A stretch of 64,000 nt of DNA from Achromobacter sp. Marseille-Q4962 (lineage in GTDB: Bacteria > Pseudomonadota > Gammaproteobacteria > Burkholderiales > Burkholderiaceae_B), in contig NZ_CALSFU010000001.1 in NCBI RefSeq assembly GCF_943737005.1, positions 186,001-250,000 on the forward strand, given 5' to 3'. The notes under the pieces are model-generated. The model did no database searches. It was not told the origin of the DNA and was given only the letters and a program-made list of their open reading frames with translations. Position 1 is the stretch's first letter, and each line of letters opens with the position of its first letter. Positions 30,514 to 39,619 of the stretch are shown piece after piece. A program made the translations under genes and the position numbers.

Positions 30514-31395
30514 TCAGTGTCCTTCGTGGGCCTGGCCGATGTACACCAGCGTCAGCATCATGAAGATGAAGGCCTGCAGCAGGACGATCAGGATGTGGAA
30601 GATCGCCCACACCGAGCCGGCCAGGACCTGGCCGATGCCCAGGCCGACGCTGGTGGCGTTGAAGCCGGTCCAGGCGCCGCCCAGCAGGGCGATCAGCATG
30701 AACACCAGTTCGCCGGCGAACATGTTGCCGAACAACCGCATGCCCAGCGAGACGGACTTGGCGGCGTATTCGATCAGGTTCAGCAGCAGGTTGAAAGGCG
30801 ACAGCAGGATGGAGCCCACGCCGTGCGCATGGAACGGGGCCGTGAAGAGTTCTTTGACGAAACCGCCCGGATGCTTGATCTTGATGCCGTAGTAGAACAT
30901 CAGCAGCAGCACGCCCAGCGACATGCCCATGGGCACGTTCAGGTCGGCGGTGGGCAGAATGCGGTGGTAGTAGAGGGGATCGCCGTGGTGCGCGCCCAGG
31001 CCGGTCCAGCGCCAGATGGAGGGCAGCAGGTCGACGGGCAGCAGATCGAGCGCGTTCATGAGCACGATCCAGAGGAAGACGGTAAGGGCCAGCGGCGCCA
31101 CGAACAGGCGGCTCTTGGCATTGTGGACGATGCCCTTGGCCTGATCGTCGACCATGTCGACGATCATTTCGACGAAGGCCTGGAAGCGCGAGGGAACGCC
31201 GCTCGTGGCGCGGCGCGCGGCGCGCCACAGGAAGAAGATGACGACCAGCCCGGTCAGGGCGGACCAGAACAGCGAGTCGTAGTTGATGACATTGAACTGA
31301 GCGATAGCGCTCTGCTTTTCGCCGATATTGTTCAGATGCACCAGGTGGTGCTGAATATATGCGGACTGAGGCGACACGTCGCTGGCAGCAGCCAT
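30514..31395 (-). CDS. atpB: ATP synthase F0 subunit a
   Basis: A 293-residue membrane subunit carrying the proton half-channels. The conserved Arg segment is seen near [17 protein letters not shown]-type sequence ([15 protein letters not shown], about residue 215). About five to six hydrophobic segments are visible, with an N-terminal extension [15 protein letters not shown] typical of the family. Confidence 0.95.
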   Translation of the reverse strand: MAAASDVSPQSAYIQHHLVHLNNIGEKQSAIAQFNVINYDSLFWSALTGLVVIFFLWRAARRATSGVPSRFQAFVEMIVDMVDDQAKGIVHNAKSRLFVAPLALTVFLWIVLMNALDLLPVDLLPSIWRWTGLGAHHGDPLYYHRILPTADLNVPMGMSLGVLLLMFYYGIKIKHPGGFVKELFTAPFHAHGVGSILLSPFNLLLNLIEYAAKSVSLGMRLFGNMFAGELVFMLIALLGGAWTGFNATSVGLGIGQVLAGSVWAIFHILIVLLQAFIFMMLTLVYIGQAHEGH

Positions 31396-31479
31396 TTGAA
31401 TCCTACCCTATTTGCTGTATGCCCGAACCCTTGCGGATCCCGGCGATTCCACGATTTCGTTTGCCGCAACTGCTCGGCG

Positions 31480-31947
31480 CTATGACAACTTGCGGAACAT
31501 CATTAGCAGGAGATAGCCCTTCAGGGTGAGTATCAGCCCCAGCAGCGCGGCGGGCCATGACAGCCAGCCCTGGGCGACACGCGAAAGCAGCCACAACAGC
31601 AGCGCCGTTGCGAACAGCTTGATCAACTCACCGAAGAGAAAGGTAAAGGGACTGGCCTTGCCGGTCCGCACGCTGACAACCAGGCGCAATGCAAACAATG
31701 CATTGGGTAAGAAATACGCTACCGCCCCCGCCAGCGCCGACAGACCTGCCGCCGCCCCTCCGACAACCCCCGCAATTACCGCCGCCGCGAGCCCCATGGC
31801 GCCCTGCGCAGCCAAAGTCAGCAGCAGTCCGCGCAGAGCCTGGGCATTCAGCGCCGCGCGATCCGCGTCGGTGAACTCCCTGGGACGATGCTCCTCGTGT
31901 TGCGGCATCAGGCTTTCTCCCACCTTGTGCTGCATCGCGTTCTGCAT
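31480..31947 (-). CDS. atpI: ATP synthase protein I
   Basis: A 155-residue membrane protein with four hydrophobic segments (about 40-62, 66-84, 103-122, 128-148). AtpI assists c-ring assembly and is the usual first gene of the operon. The charged N-terminus makes the start uncertain: ATG codons at 31947 and 31908 are both in frame. It is followed by atpB after 84 bases. Confidence 0.85.
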   Translation of the reverse strand: MQNAMQHKVGESLMPQHEEHRPREFTDADRAALNAQALRGLLLTLAAQGAMGLAAAVIAGVVGGAAAGLSALAGAVAYFLPNALFALRLVVSVRTGKASPFTFLFGELIKLFATALLLWLLSRVAQGWLSWPAALLGLILTLKGYLLLMMFRKLS

Positions 31948-32176
31948 CGGCCAGCCCCGGTTTCCTCGCTCCTACCTGCTGAAACGGCGCGTTATTTTAC
32001 CGCCAGATCGATCCATGAATTTGCCGGCTTTTGTCACCGCGCCCACTCCGTCCTCTGGTGCAAACCAAAGCCAGAGAATCAGACAGAAGTCGAAGACAAT
32101 TCCCGGCGGAAATTCCTGGCGCCACCCGTCGGCAAAGGCGCTATGTGTTCTAGTCCCGCAAGCGTCAAACCCGCAG

Positions 32177-32206
32177 AGTATAGCGTGATTCTTTTTGGAC
32201 GGGCAA
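32177..32206 (-). promoter_or_regulatory. Predicted promoter of the atp operon
   Basis: On the minus strand TTGCCC (32206-32201) and TATACT (32182-32177) are 18 bases apart. It is the best sigma-70 match upstream of atpI. Confidence 0.5.
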
Positions 32207-32243
32207 ATTGCTTTCGGCCCGTTGTAAGGCGCCGCGGCACGCC

Positions 32244-32270
32244 AAAAAGGGGACGCGAATCCGCGTCCCC
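32244..32270 (-). terminator. Rho-independent terminator of the DUF1254 gene
   Basis: Perfect 9-bp stem GGGGACGCG/CGCGTCCCC with a 4-base loop, then five T on the minus strand, 15 bases beyond the stop codon. Confidence 0.88.
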
Positions 32271-32284
32271 CCCGGCGCCCGCGA

Positions 32285-33856
32285 TCAGTCTTCCTGGACC
32301 GGCGGCGGCGCCCAGAGGCCGTCCAGCGCGGTGTTCTTCGGCCAGTACAGCCGCATGCTGAGCAGGAAGGGCCCGTCGGCCGTCGGCGTGGGCAGCCAGT
32401 TCGAGCGCTTGTTGTCGCCCGGGTCCGAGCGCCGGATGTAGATGTCGAGCGACCCGTCGCTGTTGTATTTCAGGTCGTCGGTGCTGCGGATGACGTAGCG
32501 CTTGGCCGCGTTGTCCGCGAAGTTGTGCTTGTCGTTGTACAGATGCAGCGACCAGAACGCGTTCACGGGCGGCAGCTGCCCTTTGTCGAAATGCAGCACG
32601 TAATCCTCGTCGGCCTGCAGCGGGTCGCCGTCGGCGTCGGAGACGGTCACCGGGTACAGCACATCCTCGGGCGTGGGCGCGCCCAGGCCCGCATAGGCGA
32701 TGGCCGCGCGCCGCGTGTAGTCGGCGCCGTAGGTGCCGATGCCCGTGAGCACGGTGTTCCAGCCGTTCATCGGCGTACCCAGGCGCCAGACGCTGTCGGC
32801 GATGCGGCGGCCGGCCACGGGCTGCGCATCCGTGAGGGCCTGCTGCACCGCCGGGCTGAGGCGCGCATAAGAGAACGGCGCGCGCGTGTCCAGCCCGATG
32901 CGGCGCATGCGCTCCAGCATGGGCGTGTCGTTGGCGTGCGGCGGGTTGTTGCGCAGCACGTCGAAAAACAGCCCGAAGAACGTGGCCGCGTCCAGACTGG
33001 CCGCCTGCTCGGCGGGCGTGCCCGCGGGGAGCTGGACCGGCGTCGGCATGGGCACGTCGCTGCCGATGGGCGCCGTGCCTATGCCCGAACCCGTCATGGG
33101 ATACGGCGAAACTCCGCCGCGGTGACGGGCCGGCCTGGACGAAGCCGAAGCCGCGGCCGGCGCCGCCATGGGCGTGGCCGTCATGGCCGACTGGATCTGA
33201 TTCACGGCCGCATAATCGGACGGACTGCCCGTCTGGGTCCAGCCCAGCAGCCAACCCGTGGAGGTGGGGCTGTGTATCACATCCATGCCCGCCGGCGGCG
33301 TGCCCTGCCAGCCCGGCCCCACCAGCAGGAACGATTGCGCACCCGGCCCGTTGGTGCGGGTGCCGCGCGAGGCGAAGACGTCGCTCCACATGTCCAGCGC
33401 GGACAGCACGGTATAGCGCCCGCCCGTGTCGGGCAGGCGCACGACCAGCGGCGTGCGCGATACGTCGAACCACAGGCTGGAGTACAGGGTGTCGGCGCTG
33501 GGCCAGGGCGTATCGGTCGCCTGCGGATCGGGGAAGGCCGCCTTGTGGCCGAACTGATTCATGGGCGCCTTGCCGTCCAGCGGCGTCTGCACGGCCGTGG
33601 CCTGGCGGCGCGCCAGCTCCATCAGCACCATGGGATAGGCATACACATACGCGTCGACCGCGGTGTCGCGCAGCTCTTCCTCGCTCATGGGCGCGGCGGC
33701 GGGCGCGCCGCCGGGCTGATAGGGAGTCTCGGACACCAGACGCAGCGACGGCTGCGGCGCGGGGGGCTGCGCGGAAACGGCGGCAGCGAAGCAGACGCCC
33801 AGCGCTCCGGCAAGGGCGGCCGCGGGCCAGCGGCGGGTGGCAATGAAAGTACGCAT
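32285..33856 (-). CDS. DUF1254/DUF1214 domain-containing exported protein
   Basis: A 523-residue protein with a signal peptide (cleavage near AAAVSAQPP, about residue 30). DUF1254 occupies about 60-190 and DUF1214 the C-terminal third, ending with PSWLP-type words (here SNWLPTPTADGPFLLSMRLYWP). The biochemical role of this widespread family is unclear. Between the domains, about 210-270, lies a low-complexity Ala/Pro/Ser-rich insert. The ATG at 33856 has AAGGAG six bases upstream. It stands alone with its own terminator. Confidence 0.82.
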   Translation of the reverse strand: MRTFIATRRWPAAALAGALGVCFAAAVSAQPPAPQPSLRLVSETPYQPGGAPAAAPMSEEELRDTAVDAYVYAYPMVLMELARRQATAVQTPLDGKAPMNQFGHKAAFPDPQATDTPWPSADTLYSSLWFDVSRTPLVVRLPDTGGRYTVLSALDMWSDVFASRGTRTNGPGAQSFLLVGPGWQGTPPAGMDVIHSPTSTGWLLGWTQTGSPSDYAAVNQIQSAMTATPMAAPAAASASSRPARHRGGVSPYPMTGSGIGTAPIGSDVPMPTPVQLPAGTPAEQAASLDAATFFGLFFDVLRNNPPHANDTPMLERMRRIGLDTRAPFSYARLSPAVQQALTDAQPVAGRRIADSVWRLGTPMNGWNTVLTGIGTYGADYTRRAAIAYAGLGAPTPEDVLYPVTVSDADGDPLQADEDYVLHFDKGQLPPVNAFWSLHLYNDKHNFADNAAKRYVIRSTDDLKYNSDGSLDIYIRRSDPGDNKRSNWLPTPTADGPFLLSMRLYWPKNTALDGLWAPPPVQED

Positions 33857-34147
33857 GCAGGGCTCCTTGTTCATTTTGTTGGCAAGCAAGCCGCCGCGCG
33901 GATCCTGGGATGCGCGGCACCTTCAGTTATCACGCCCAGCCAGCATAGGACCGAAGCATGAAACAAGGTGCATTTCAAACGTTTCAAGGCGCAACGATTC
34001 CGTCCGGCCCGCGCGCCGCGCAAATGAAAAGAAATCTATGGTCAGCCCGATTTTTGCCAGGTTTCTTGCCAGGCCGTCGAGCCGTTTATGTCTGCACGTA
34101 CTCGCGTCGCAAAACCAGGAAGTGACAGCGTAAAACGGTGATGAAGG

Positions 34148-34678
34148 TCAGGCTGCGCCAACCGCCTGCTCACTTCGGTCGTGCGTTCCGTTGGCGAGGA
34201 TGGCCCAGGCTATCCTCGCCAATTTGTTGGCCAGCGCGCAGGCCGCCACATTCGAGTGACGCCTTGCCGGCAGCTCGCGCCCCCGGATGCCGAGTCGATC
34301 CGTGCGCCGCCCGATGCGTTGCATGACCGCTCGCGCGCCTTGCACCAACAATCGTCTGAGATTCTTGCCGCCGCGCTTGCTGATACCCAACAGCGTGGGT
34401 GTGCCGCCCGTGCTGTACTGGCGAGGCGCCAAGCCCGCCGAGGCGGCGAACTGGCGTGCCGAGCCGACTTGCCGCGCATCGCCCGGTTCTGTCATCAGCA
34501 CGCTCGCCGTGATCGGCCCGATGCCGGGGAGTTCCGGGAGCCGCTGGCCGCGCTCAGCCTCGCGCAGCCGCTGGCGCGAGCACTTCTTGCGAAACACCAT
34601 TCTGCCGGTCGCGTCCTGCCCGTGCAAATGAAAGCCATGCTTGCCCAGATCAATGCCAATTAGCGTGACGGTGTTCAT
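34148..34678 (-). pseudogene. IS110-family transposase, internal in-frame deletion
   Basis: A 176-residue frame beginning MNTVTLIGIDLGKHGFHLHG, the first DEDD strand of IS110 transposases with its Asp. After about 36 residues it jumps directly to the C-terminal Transposase_20 domain (LPGIGPITASVLMTEPGDA, then ASAGLAPRQYSTGGTP). Full-length relatives have about 320-350 residues, so roughly 160 are missing, including the other catalytic acidic residues of the RuvC-like domain. The frame remains open across the junction. It should be inactive alone, but its ends could be used by a full-length relative. Confidence 0.8.
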
Positions 34679-34697
34679 GAGAGGGCTCCCAGAAAGA

Positions 34698-34734
34698 CCG
34701 ATCCCCACTCAGCGTACCGCTTCGTGGGGATCGG
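34698..34734. repeat. Strong hairpin inside the IS110 element
   Basis: CCGATCCCCAC (34698-34708) and GTGGGGATCGG (34724-34734) form a perfect 11-bp stem around a 15-base loop, between the transposase start and the right-hand repeat. It may be part of the recombination site or of a guide-RNA structure. Confidence 0.7.
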
Positions 34735-34793
34735 GCTGACCATCTCATTAGCGCCCCTGGCGGGGCGCTGACGGCCGGACAGGCCGCGACGGC

Positions 34794-35570
34794 TCAACGA
34801 TGCTTGAAGTCGGGCTTGCGTTTCTCGGTGAAGGCGGCCATGCCCTCCTTCTGGTCTTCGGTGGCGAACAGCGAATGGAAGACCCGGCGCTCGAACAGCA
34901 GCCCTTCGTTGAGCGGGCTTTCATAGGCGCGGTTCACGCATTCCTTGGCCATCATGACCGAAGGCAGCGACATCGACGCAATCACGGCGGCCGCCTCCAG
35001 GGCTTCGTCCAGGAGCTTGTCGGCCGCCACCACGCGCGACACCAGGCCGGCGCGCTCGGCTTCTTCGGCGCCCATCATGCGCGCCGTCAGCACCAGGTCC
35101 ATGGCCTTGGCCTTGCCCACCGCGCGTGGCAGCCGCTGCGTGCCGCCCGCGCCGGGAATCACGCCCAGCTTGATCTCGGGCTGGCCGAACTTGGCGGTGT
35201 CGGCGGCGATGACGATGTCGCACATCATGGCCAGCTCGCAGCCGCCGCCCAGCGCATATCCCGCCACCGCGGCGATGACGGGCTTGCGGATGCGCTTGAG
35301 CGTTTCCCAATTGCGGGTGATGTACTCGCTGCCGTAGACGTCCATGTACGACCAGTCTTTCATGGCGCCGATGTCCGCGCCGGCGGCGAAGGCCTTTTCG
35401 CTACCCGTGATGACGATCGCGCCGATGTCCGCATTGGCCTCGAAGGCCAGCAGCGCCGCGCCCAGCTCGTCCATCAGCCGGTCATTCAGCGCGTTGAGGG
35501 CCTTGGGACGGTTAAGCGTCAGCAGGCCGACGCGCCCGCGGGTTTCGACCAGCACAAACGACTCGCTCAT
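34794..35570 (-). CDS. Enoyl-CoA hydratase
   Basis: A 258-residue crotonase of standard length. Both hydratase glutamates are present, in [12 protein letters not shown] and [19 protein letters not shown] (about residues 108-150), and the oxyanion loop [10 protein letters not shown] is at about 66. It should hydrate short-chain trans-2-enoyl-CoA in beta-oxidation or amino-acid breakdown. The ATG at 35570 is preferred to one five codons upstream because MSESFVL matches the family start. It is divergent from the M61 peptidase gene, 30 bases away. Confidence 0.92.
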   Translation of the reverse strand: MSESFVLVETRGRVGLLTLNRPKALNALNDRLMDELGAALLAFEANADIGAIVITGSEKAFAAGADIGAMKDWSYMDVYGSEYITRNWETLKRIRKPVIAAVAGYALGGGCELAMMCDIVIAADTAKFGQPEIKLGVIPGAGGTQRLPRAVGKAKAMDLVLTARMMGAEEAERAGLVSRVVAADKLLDEALEAAAVIASMSLPSVMMAKECVNRAYESPLNEGLLFERRVFHSLFATEDQKEGMAAFTEKRKPDFKHR

Positions 35571-35600
35571 TGATGTCTCCAGCAATATGAAAGTTAAGAT

Positions 35601-37391
35601 ATGAACATGGAAAAAACTCCCCTACTTTACCGCCTCTGGCCGCACGATCCGGCAGGACATCGCTACCGGATTACCCTGACCGTGCCCTCCCCCTCGCCCG
35701 AGGGGCAGCGGCTGTCCATGCCGGCCTGGATTCCCGGCAGCTATCTCATCCGCGACTTCTCCCGGCAGGTCGAATCGCTCGCCGCCCACGCGGGCGGGCG
35801 GCGCGTGCCGGTGCGGAAGTTGGACAACCACACCTGGCAGGCCGCTCCCTGCGACGGCCCGCTGCGGGTCGAGTACACGGTGTACGCCTGGGATCTTTCG
35901 GTGCGCGGCGCCCACCTTGACGAAACCCACGGGTTTTTCAACGGCACCAGCGTGTTCCTGCAGGTGCACGGCCAGGAACACCTGCCCTGCCTGCTCGATC
36001 TGCAGCCGCCGCGCGGCATCGCGGGCTGGAAAGTCCACACCAGCCTGCCCGAGGCGCGCGGCCATGCCGGCGCGGCGCGGCGGCATGGTTTCGGCCTGTA
36101 CCGCGCGCCCGACTATGACGCGCTCATCGACCATCCGGTCGAAATGGGCACGCCGCAGGTGGCCCGCTTCACGGCGCACGGCGCCGAGCACGAACTGGTT
36201 TTCACCGGCGTGGCGCCCAATCTCGATCTCGCGCGCATCGCGCAGGACGTGCGCCGCATCTGCGAAACGCAGATCGCGTTCTTCGAGCCGCGCAGCCGGC
36301 GCGCCCCGTTCCTGGACAGCGCCGACCGCTACGTCTTCATGACCATGGTCACCGGCGACGGCTACGGCGGCCTCGAGCACCGGGCCAGCACCGCCCTCAT
36401 GACCTCGCGCAAGGACCTGCCCGTACTGGGCCAGAAGGGACAGGGCGAAGGCTACCGGGGCTTCCTGGGGCTGGTCAGCCACGAGTACTTCCATACCTGG
36501 AACGTCAAGCGCATCAAGCCGGCCGCCTTCGTGCCCTATGACCTGTCGCGGCCGGACCTGACCCGCCTGCTGTGGGTGTTCGAAGGCTTCACGTCGTACT
36601 ACGACGACCTGCTGCTGCTGCGCTCGGGCGCCATTACGCGGGCCGACTACCTGCGGATGCTGGGCAAGACCATCACCAGCGTGGCGCGCACGCCGGGTCG
36701 CGCCAAGCAGTCGGTGGCCGAAAGCTCGTTCGATGCCTGGACCCGCTACTACAAGCAGGACGAGAACTCGCCCAATGCCCTGGTGAGCTATTACACCAAG
36801 GGCGCGCTGGTGGCCCTGGGACTGGACCTGCTGATACGCCGCGACACCGCCGGCGCGCGCTCGCTGGACGACGTGATGCGCCTGCTTTGGCAACGCTACG
36901 GCCGCGGCTTCTACGCGCCGGGCGCGAAGCAGCAGGGGCTGCCCGAAGATGGGCTGCCCGGCCTGGTCGAAGAGGCCACGGGCGTGGACGCGCGCCGCTA
37001 CATCGCCCGCCACGCCTACGGCACCGCGGACGTGCCGCTGGCCGAACTGCTGGCGCCGCAGGGCGTATCGCTGCAATGGAAGCCCGCCTCCAACCTGCCC
37101 TCGCTGGACGCGCGCACGCGCAAACAGGGCGACTCGCTCGTGCTGGCCACCGTGTTCGAAGGCGGCGCGGCGCATCGGGGCGGCCTGTCGGCCGGCGACG
37201 TGCTGGTGGCCATCGACGGGCTGCGCGTGGATGCGCCGGCGGGCCTGGAATTGCTGCTGGCGCAGTACCGGCCCGGCGACCGGGTGCGGGTGCACGTATT
37301 CCGCCGCGACGAGTTGCGCGCATTCGACGTCAGGCTGTCGGCGCCCGAGCCCCTGGACTGCGTACTGTCCGACGCCGCGCAAGACCAGTGA
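35601..37391 (+). CDS. M61 family metallopeptidase with PDZ domain
   Basis: A 596-residue peptidase related to glycyl aminopeptidase. The zinc motif [14 protein letters not shown] (about residues 294-307) with downstream Glu in [18 protein letters not shown] is clear. The N-terminal domain (about 5-170) is the beta-rich region of the family; the C-terminal PDZ domain lies at about 500-590, with [20 protein letters not shown]. No signal peptide is seen, so it may be cytoplasmic. The start may be 35601 or the ATG at 35607. Confidence 0.9.
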   Translation: MNMEKTPLLYRLWPHDPAGHRYRITLTVPSPSPEGQRLSMPAWIPGSYLIRDFSRQVESLAAHAGGRRVPVRKLDNHTWQAAPCDGPLRVEYTVYAWDLSVRGAHLDETHGFFNGTSVFLQVHGQEHLPCLLDLQPPRGIAGWKVHTSLPEARGHAGAARRHGFGLYRAPDYDALIDHPVEMGTPQVARFTAHGAEHELVFTGVAPNLDLARIAQDVRRICETQIAFFEPRSRRAPFLDSADRYVFMTMVTGDGYGGLEHRASTALMTSRKDLPVLGQKGQGEGYRGFLGLVSHEYFHTWNVKRIKPAAFVPYDLSRPDLTRLLWVFEGFTSYYDDLLLLRSGAITRADYLRMLGKTITSVARTPGRAKQSVAESSFDAWTRYYKQDENSPNALVSYYTKGALVALGLDLLIRRDTAGARSLDDVMRLLWQRYGRGFYAPGAKQQGLPEDGLPGLVEEATGVDARRYIARHAYGTADVPLAELLAPQGVSLQWKPASNLPSLDARTRKQGDSLVLATVFEGGAAHRGGLSAGDVLVAIDGLRVDAPAGLELLLAQYRPGDRVRVHVFRRDELRAFDVRLSAPEPLDCVLSDAAQDQ

Positions 37392-37415
37392 GCCCGGCGC
37401 GGCGCGGGCGGCGCG

Positions 37416-38690
37416 CTACGCCTGCCCGCCGCCCGCGCCGAAAGCGCGGGTGAAGAAATCCCGCGCGCCGAAATTGCCCGACTTGAGGGCGATGGAGATG
37501 TCGGCCCCCGCCGCCCGGGCAAGCCCGGCGCACCAGGGCACGCCGGGGTCGATCTGCTCGCCGATGGCCATTTGCTGCAGGTCCAGGGCCTGCACCACCG
37601 CTCCCGAGGTTTCGCCGCCGGCCACGATGAGCTGGCGCACGCCGCGCCGCACCAGGCCCAGCGCGATGCGCGCGATGGCGTCTTCGACCAGGCTGCCCGC
37701 GCGCTGCGCGCCCAGCTCCGCCTGGGCCGCCTGCACGGCCTCGGGCCGCGCGGTGGAATAGATGAGCACCGGCCCTTGCGGCAGCAGCGGTTCGGCCCAG
37801 GCCAGCGCCTGCGCCGCCACGTCCACGCCCGCCGCCAGTTGCAGCGGGTCGATGGCCAGCGCCGGCCCGCCGGCGCCGATGAACGCCGCCACCTGCGCCT
37901 GCGTGGCCTGCGAGCAGCTTCCGGCCACCACGGCCTGCAGGCCCGGACGCAGGGGCAGGCTGCGGGTCCGCGCCGAGGGCGCCAGCCCCCAGTTCGCCGG
38001 CAGCCCGATGGCCACGCCCGATCCTCCCGTCACCAGCGGCATGCCGCGCAGCGCCGGCCCCAGCGCCAGCAGGTCGGCGTTGGACACGGCGTCCACGATG
38101 GCGATCTCCACGCCTTCGGACTTCAGCTCGGCGATGCGTTCGGCGATGGCGGCTGCGCCCCGGGCCACCGCCTTGTAGTCGATCAGCCCCACCCGGCGCG
38201 CGGTCTGCGCGGCCAGCACGCGCACCAGGTTGGCGTCCGCCATGGGCGTCAGAGGATGGTGGCGCATGCCCGATTCGTTGAGCAGCATGTCGCCCACGAA
38301 CAGGTAGCCCTTGAACACGGTGCGCTGGTTGTCGGGGAACGCGGGCGTGGCAATGGTGAAGCCCGTGTCCAGCGCGCGCATCAAGGCGTCGGCCACCGGC
38401 CCGATATTGCCCTGCGGCGTGCTGTCGAAAGTGGAGCAGTATTTGAAGTAGATCTGCTGCGCCCCCTGCCCGCGCAGCCAGGCCAGCGCCGCCAGCGACT
38501 GCGACACCGCCTCGGCGGGCGGCGCGGTGCGCGTCTTGAGCGCCACCACGACGGCGTCGGCCCGGGCCTGCAGCGGCCCCTGCGGAACGCCCATGGTCTG
38601 CACGGCCCGCATGCCGGCCCGCACCAGGTTGTTGGCCAGATCGGTGGCCCCCGTGAAATCGTCGGCGATGCAGCCCAGCTTGATGCTCAT
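37416..38690 (-). CDS. otnK: 3-oxo-tetronate kinase (DUF1537/four-carbon acid sugar kinase)
   Basis: A 424-residue kinase that phosphorylates 3-oxo-tetronate at O4. The N-terminal substrate-binding domain begins with LGCIADDFTGATDLANNL (about residues 4-21), the family hallmark; the C-terminal nucleotide-binding domain contains IVAGGETSGAVV (about 355). Its start overlaps the stop of the dehydrogenase gene by four bases. Together with the two dehydrogenases and the OtnC decarboxylase it forms a tetronate catabolic operon. Confidence 0.9.
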   Translation of the reverse strand: MSIKLGCIADDFTGATDLANNLVRAGMRAVQTMGVPQGPLQARADAVVVALKTRTAPPAEAVSQSLAALAWLRGQGAQQIYFKYCSTFDSTPQGNIGPVADALMRALDTGFTIATPAFPDNQRTVFKGYLFVGDMLLNESGMRHHPLTPMADANLVRVLAAQTARRVGLIDYKAVARGAAAIAERIAELKSEGVEIAIVDAVSNADLLALGPALRGMPLVTGGSGVAIGLPANWGLAPSARTRSLPLRPGLQAVVAGSCSQATQAQVAAFIGAGGPALAIDPLQLAAGVDVAAQALAWAEPLLPQGPVLIYSTARPEAVQAAQAELGAQRAGSLVEDAIARIALGLVRRGVRQLIVAGGETSGAVVQALDLQQMAIGEQIDPGVPWCAGLARAAGADISIALKSGNFGARDFFTRAFGAGGGQA

Positions 38691-39592
38691 TCGGCCTCCG
38701 GCAGCGTGATGCCCGGGAATATCTTGATGACGGCGCTGTCGTCTTCGCGCCCATGACCGGCGCTGGACGCCTGCATGAACATCTGGTGCGCCGTGGACGC
38801 CAGCGGCAGCGGAAACTTGCCGTGGCGGGCCGTGTCCAGCACCAGCCCCAGGTCCTTGACGAAGATGTCCACCGCCGACAGCGGCGTGTAGTCGCCCGCC
38901 AGCACGTGCGGCATGCGGTTCTCGAACATCCAGCTGTTGCCGGCGCTGTGCGTGATGACTTCATACAGGGCCTGCGGATCCACGCCTTCGCGCAGGCCCA
39001 GCGCCATGGCCTCGGCCGCCGCGGCGATGTGCACGCCGGCCAGCAGCTGGTTGATGATCTTGACCTTGCTGCCCGTCCCGGCCCGGTCGCCCAGGCGATA
39101 CACCTTGCCCGCCATGGCCTCCAGCACGCCGCCGCAGGCGGCATACGCCTGCGGGCTGCCGGCGGTCATCATGGTCATTTCGCCGGCGGCCGCCTTGGCC
39201 GCGCCGCCCGAGATCGGCGCGTCCAGGTAAAGAATGCCGCGCTCGCGCAGCCTGCCCTCCAGCGCCGCGGACCAGTTCGGATCCACCGTGGAGCACATAA
39301 CGAACACCGATCCCGGCCGCAGGCCGGCCGCCAGGCCGCCCGCGCCGAACAGCACGTCTTCGGTCTGCGCGGCATTGACCACCACGCTCACCACCACGTC
39401 GCAGGCCTGCGCCATCTGCGCCAGCGACGCGCAGGCCACGCCGCCCTGCGCCGCGAAGGCGGCGCAGGCTTGCGGCCGTATGTCGTAGACGTGCACGGCA
39501 TACCCGGAGCGGCGCAGGCTTTGCGCAATGCCGGCGCCCATGGCGCCCAGCCCGATCACGCCCACGTTCCTGCCTGCCTGGGAAGATTCCAT
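38687..39592 (-). CDS. ltnD: L-threonate dehydrogenase-like NAD(P)-dependent oxidoreductase
   Basis: A 301-residue beta-hydroxyacid dehydrogenase. The Rossmann motif is GLGAMGAGIAQSL (about residue 15), the substrate segment DAPISGGAAKAAAG lies at about 125, and the catalytic Lys is in KVKIINQLLAG (about 174). In the four-carbon acid pathway this family oxidises L-threonate at C2. Assignment to L-threonate rather than a related hydroxyacid rests on the neighbouring otnK and otnC genes. It lies 27 bases after the denD gene. Confidence 0.83.
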   Translation of the reverse strand: MESSQAGRNVGVIGLGAMGAGIAQSLRRSGYAVHVYDIRPQACAAFAAQGGVACASLAQMAQACDVVVSVVVNAAQTEDVLFGAGGLAAGLRPGSVFVMCSTVDPNWSAALEGRLRERGILYLDAPISGGAAKAAAGEMTMMTAGSPQAYAACGGVLEAMAGKVYRLGDRAGTGSKVKIINQLLAGVHIAAAAEAMALGLREGVDPQALYEVITHSAGNSWMFENRMPHVLAGDYTPLSAVDIFVKDLGLVLDTARHGKFPLPLASTAHQMFMQASSAGHGREDDSAVIKIFPGITLPEAE

Positions 39593-39619
39593 GTGTGCCT
39601 CCTTTGCGGCCCGCGCGCC

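Larger units (their letters stand above)
31948..32284 (-). other. Non-coding region upstream of the atp operon
   Basis: No gene in 337 bases. It contains the predicted atp promoter at 32177-32206 and, at 32244-32270, the terminator of the DUF1254 gene. The leader ahead of atpI would be about 220-260 bases. Confidence 0.6.
34038..34743. mobile_element. Internally deleted IS110-family (IS1111-like) insertion sequence
   Basis: Perfect 14-bp inverted repeats ATGGTCAGCCCGAT (34038-34051) and ATCGGGCTGACCAT (34730-34743) bound a 706-base segment. It contains a shortened IS110-type transposase frame on the minus strand, 96 non-coding bases after its stop and 51 before the right-hand repeat. Subterminal inverted repeats are a property of the IS1111 subgroup. 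A hairpin with an 11-bp stem (34698-34708 and 34724-34734) overlaps the right repeat. The exact outer ends and any target site cannot be fixed without an empty-site comparison. Confidence 0.75.
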
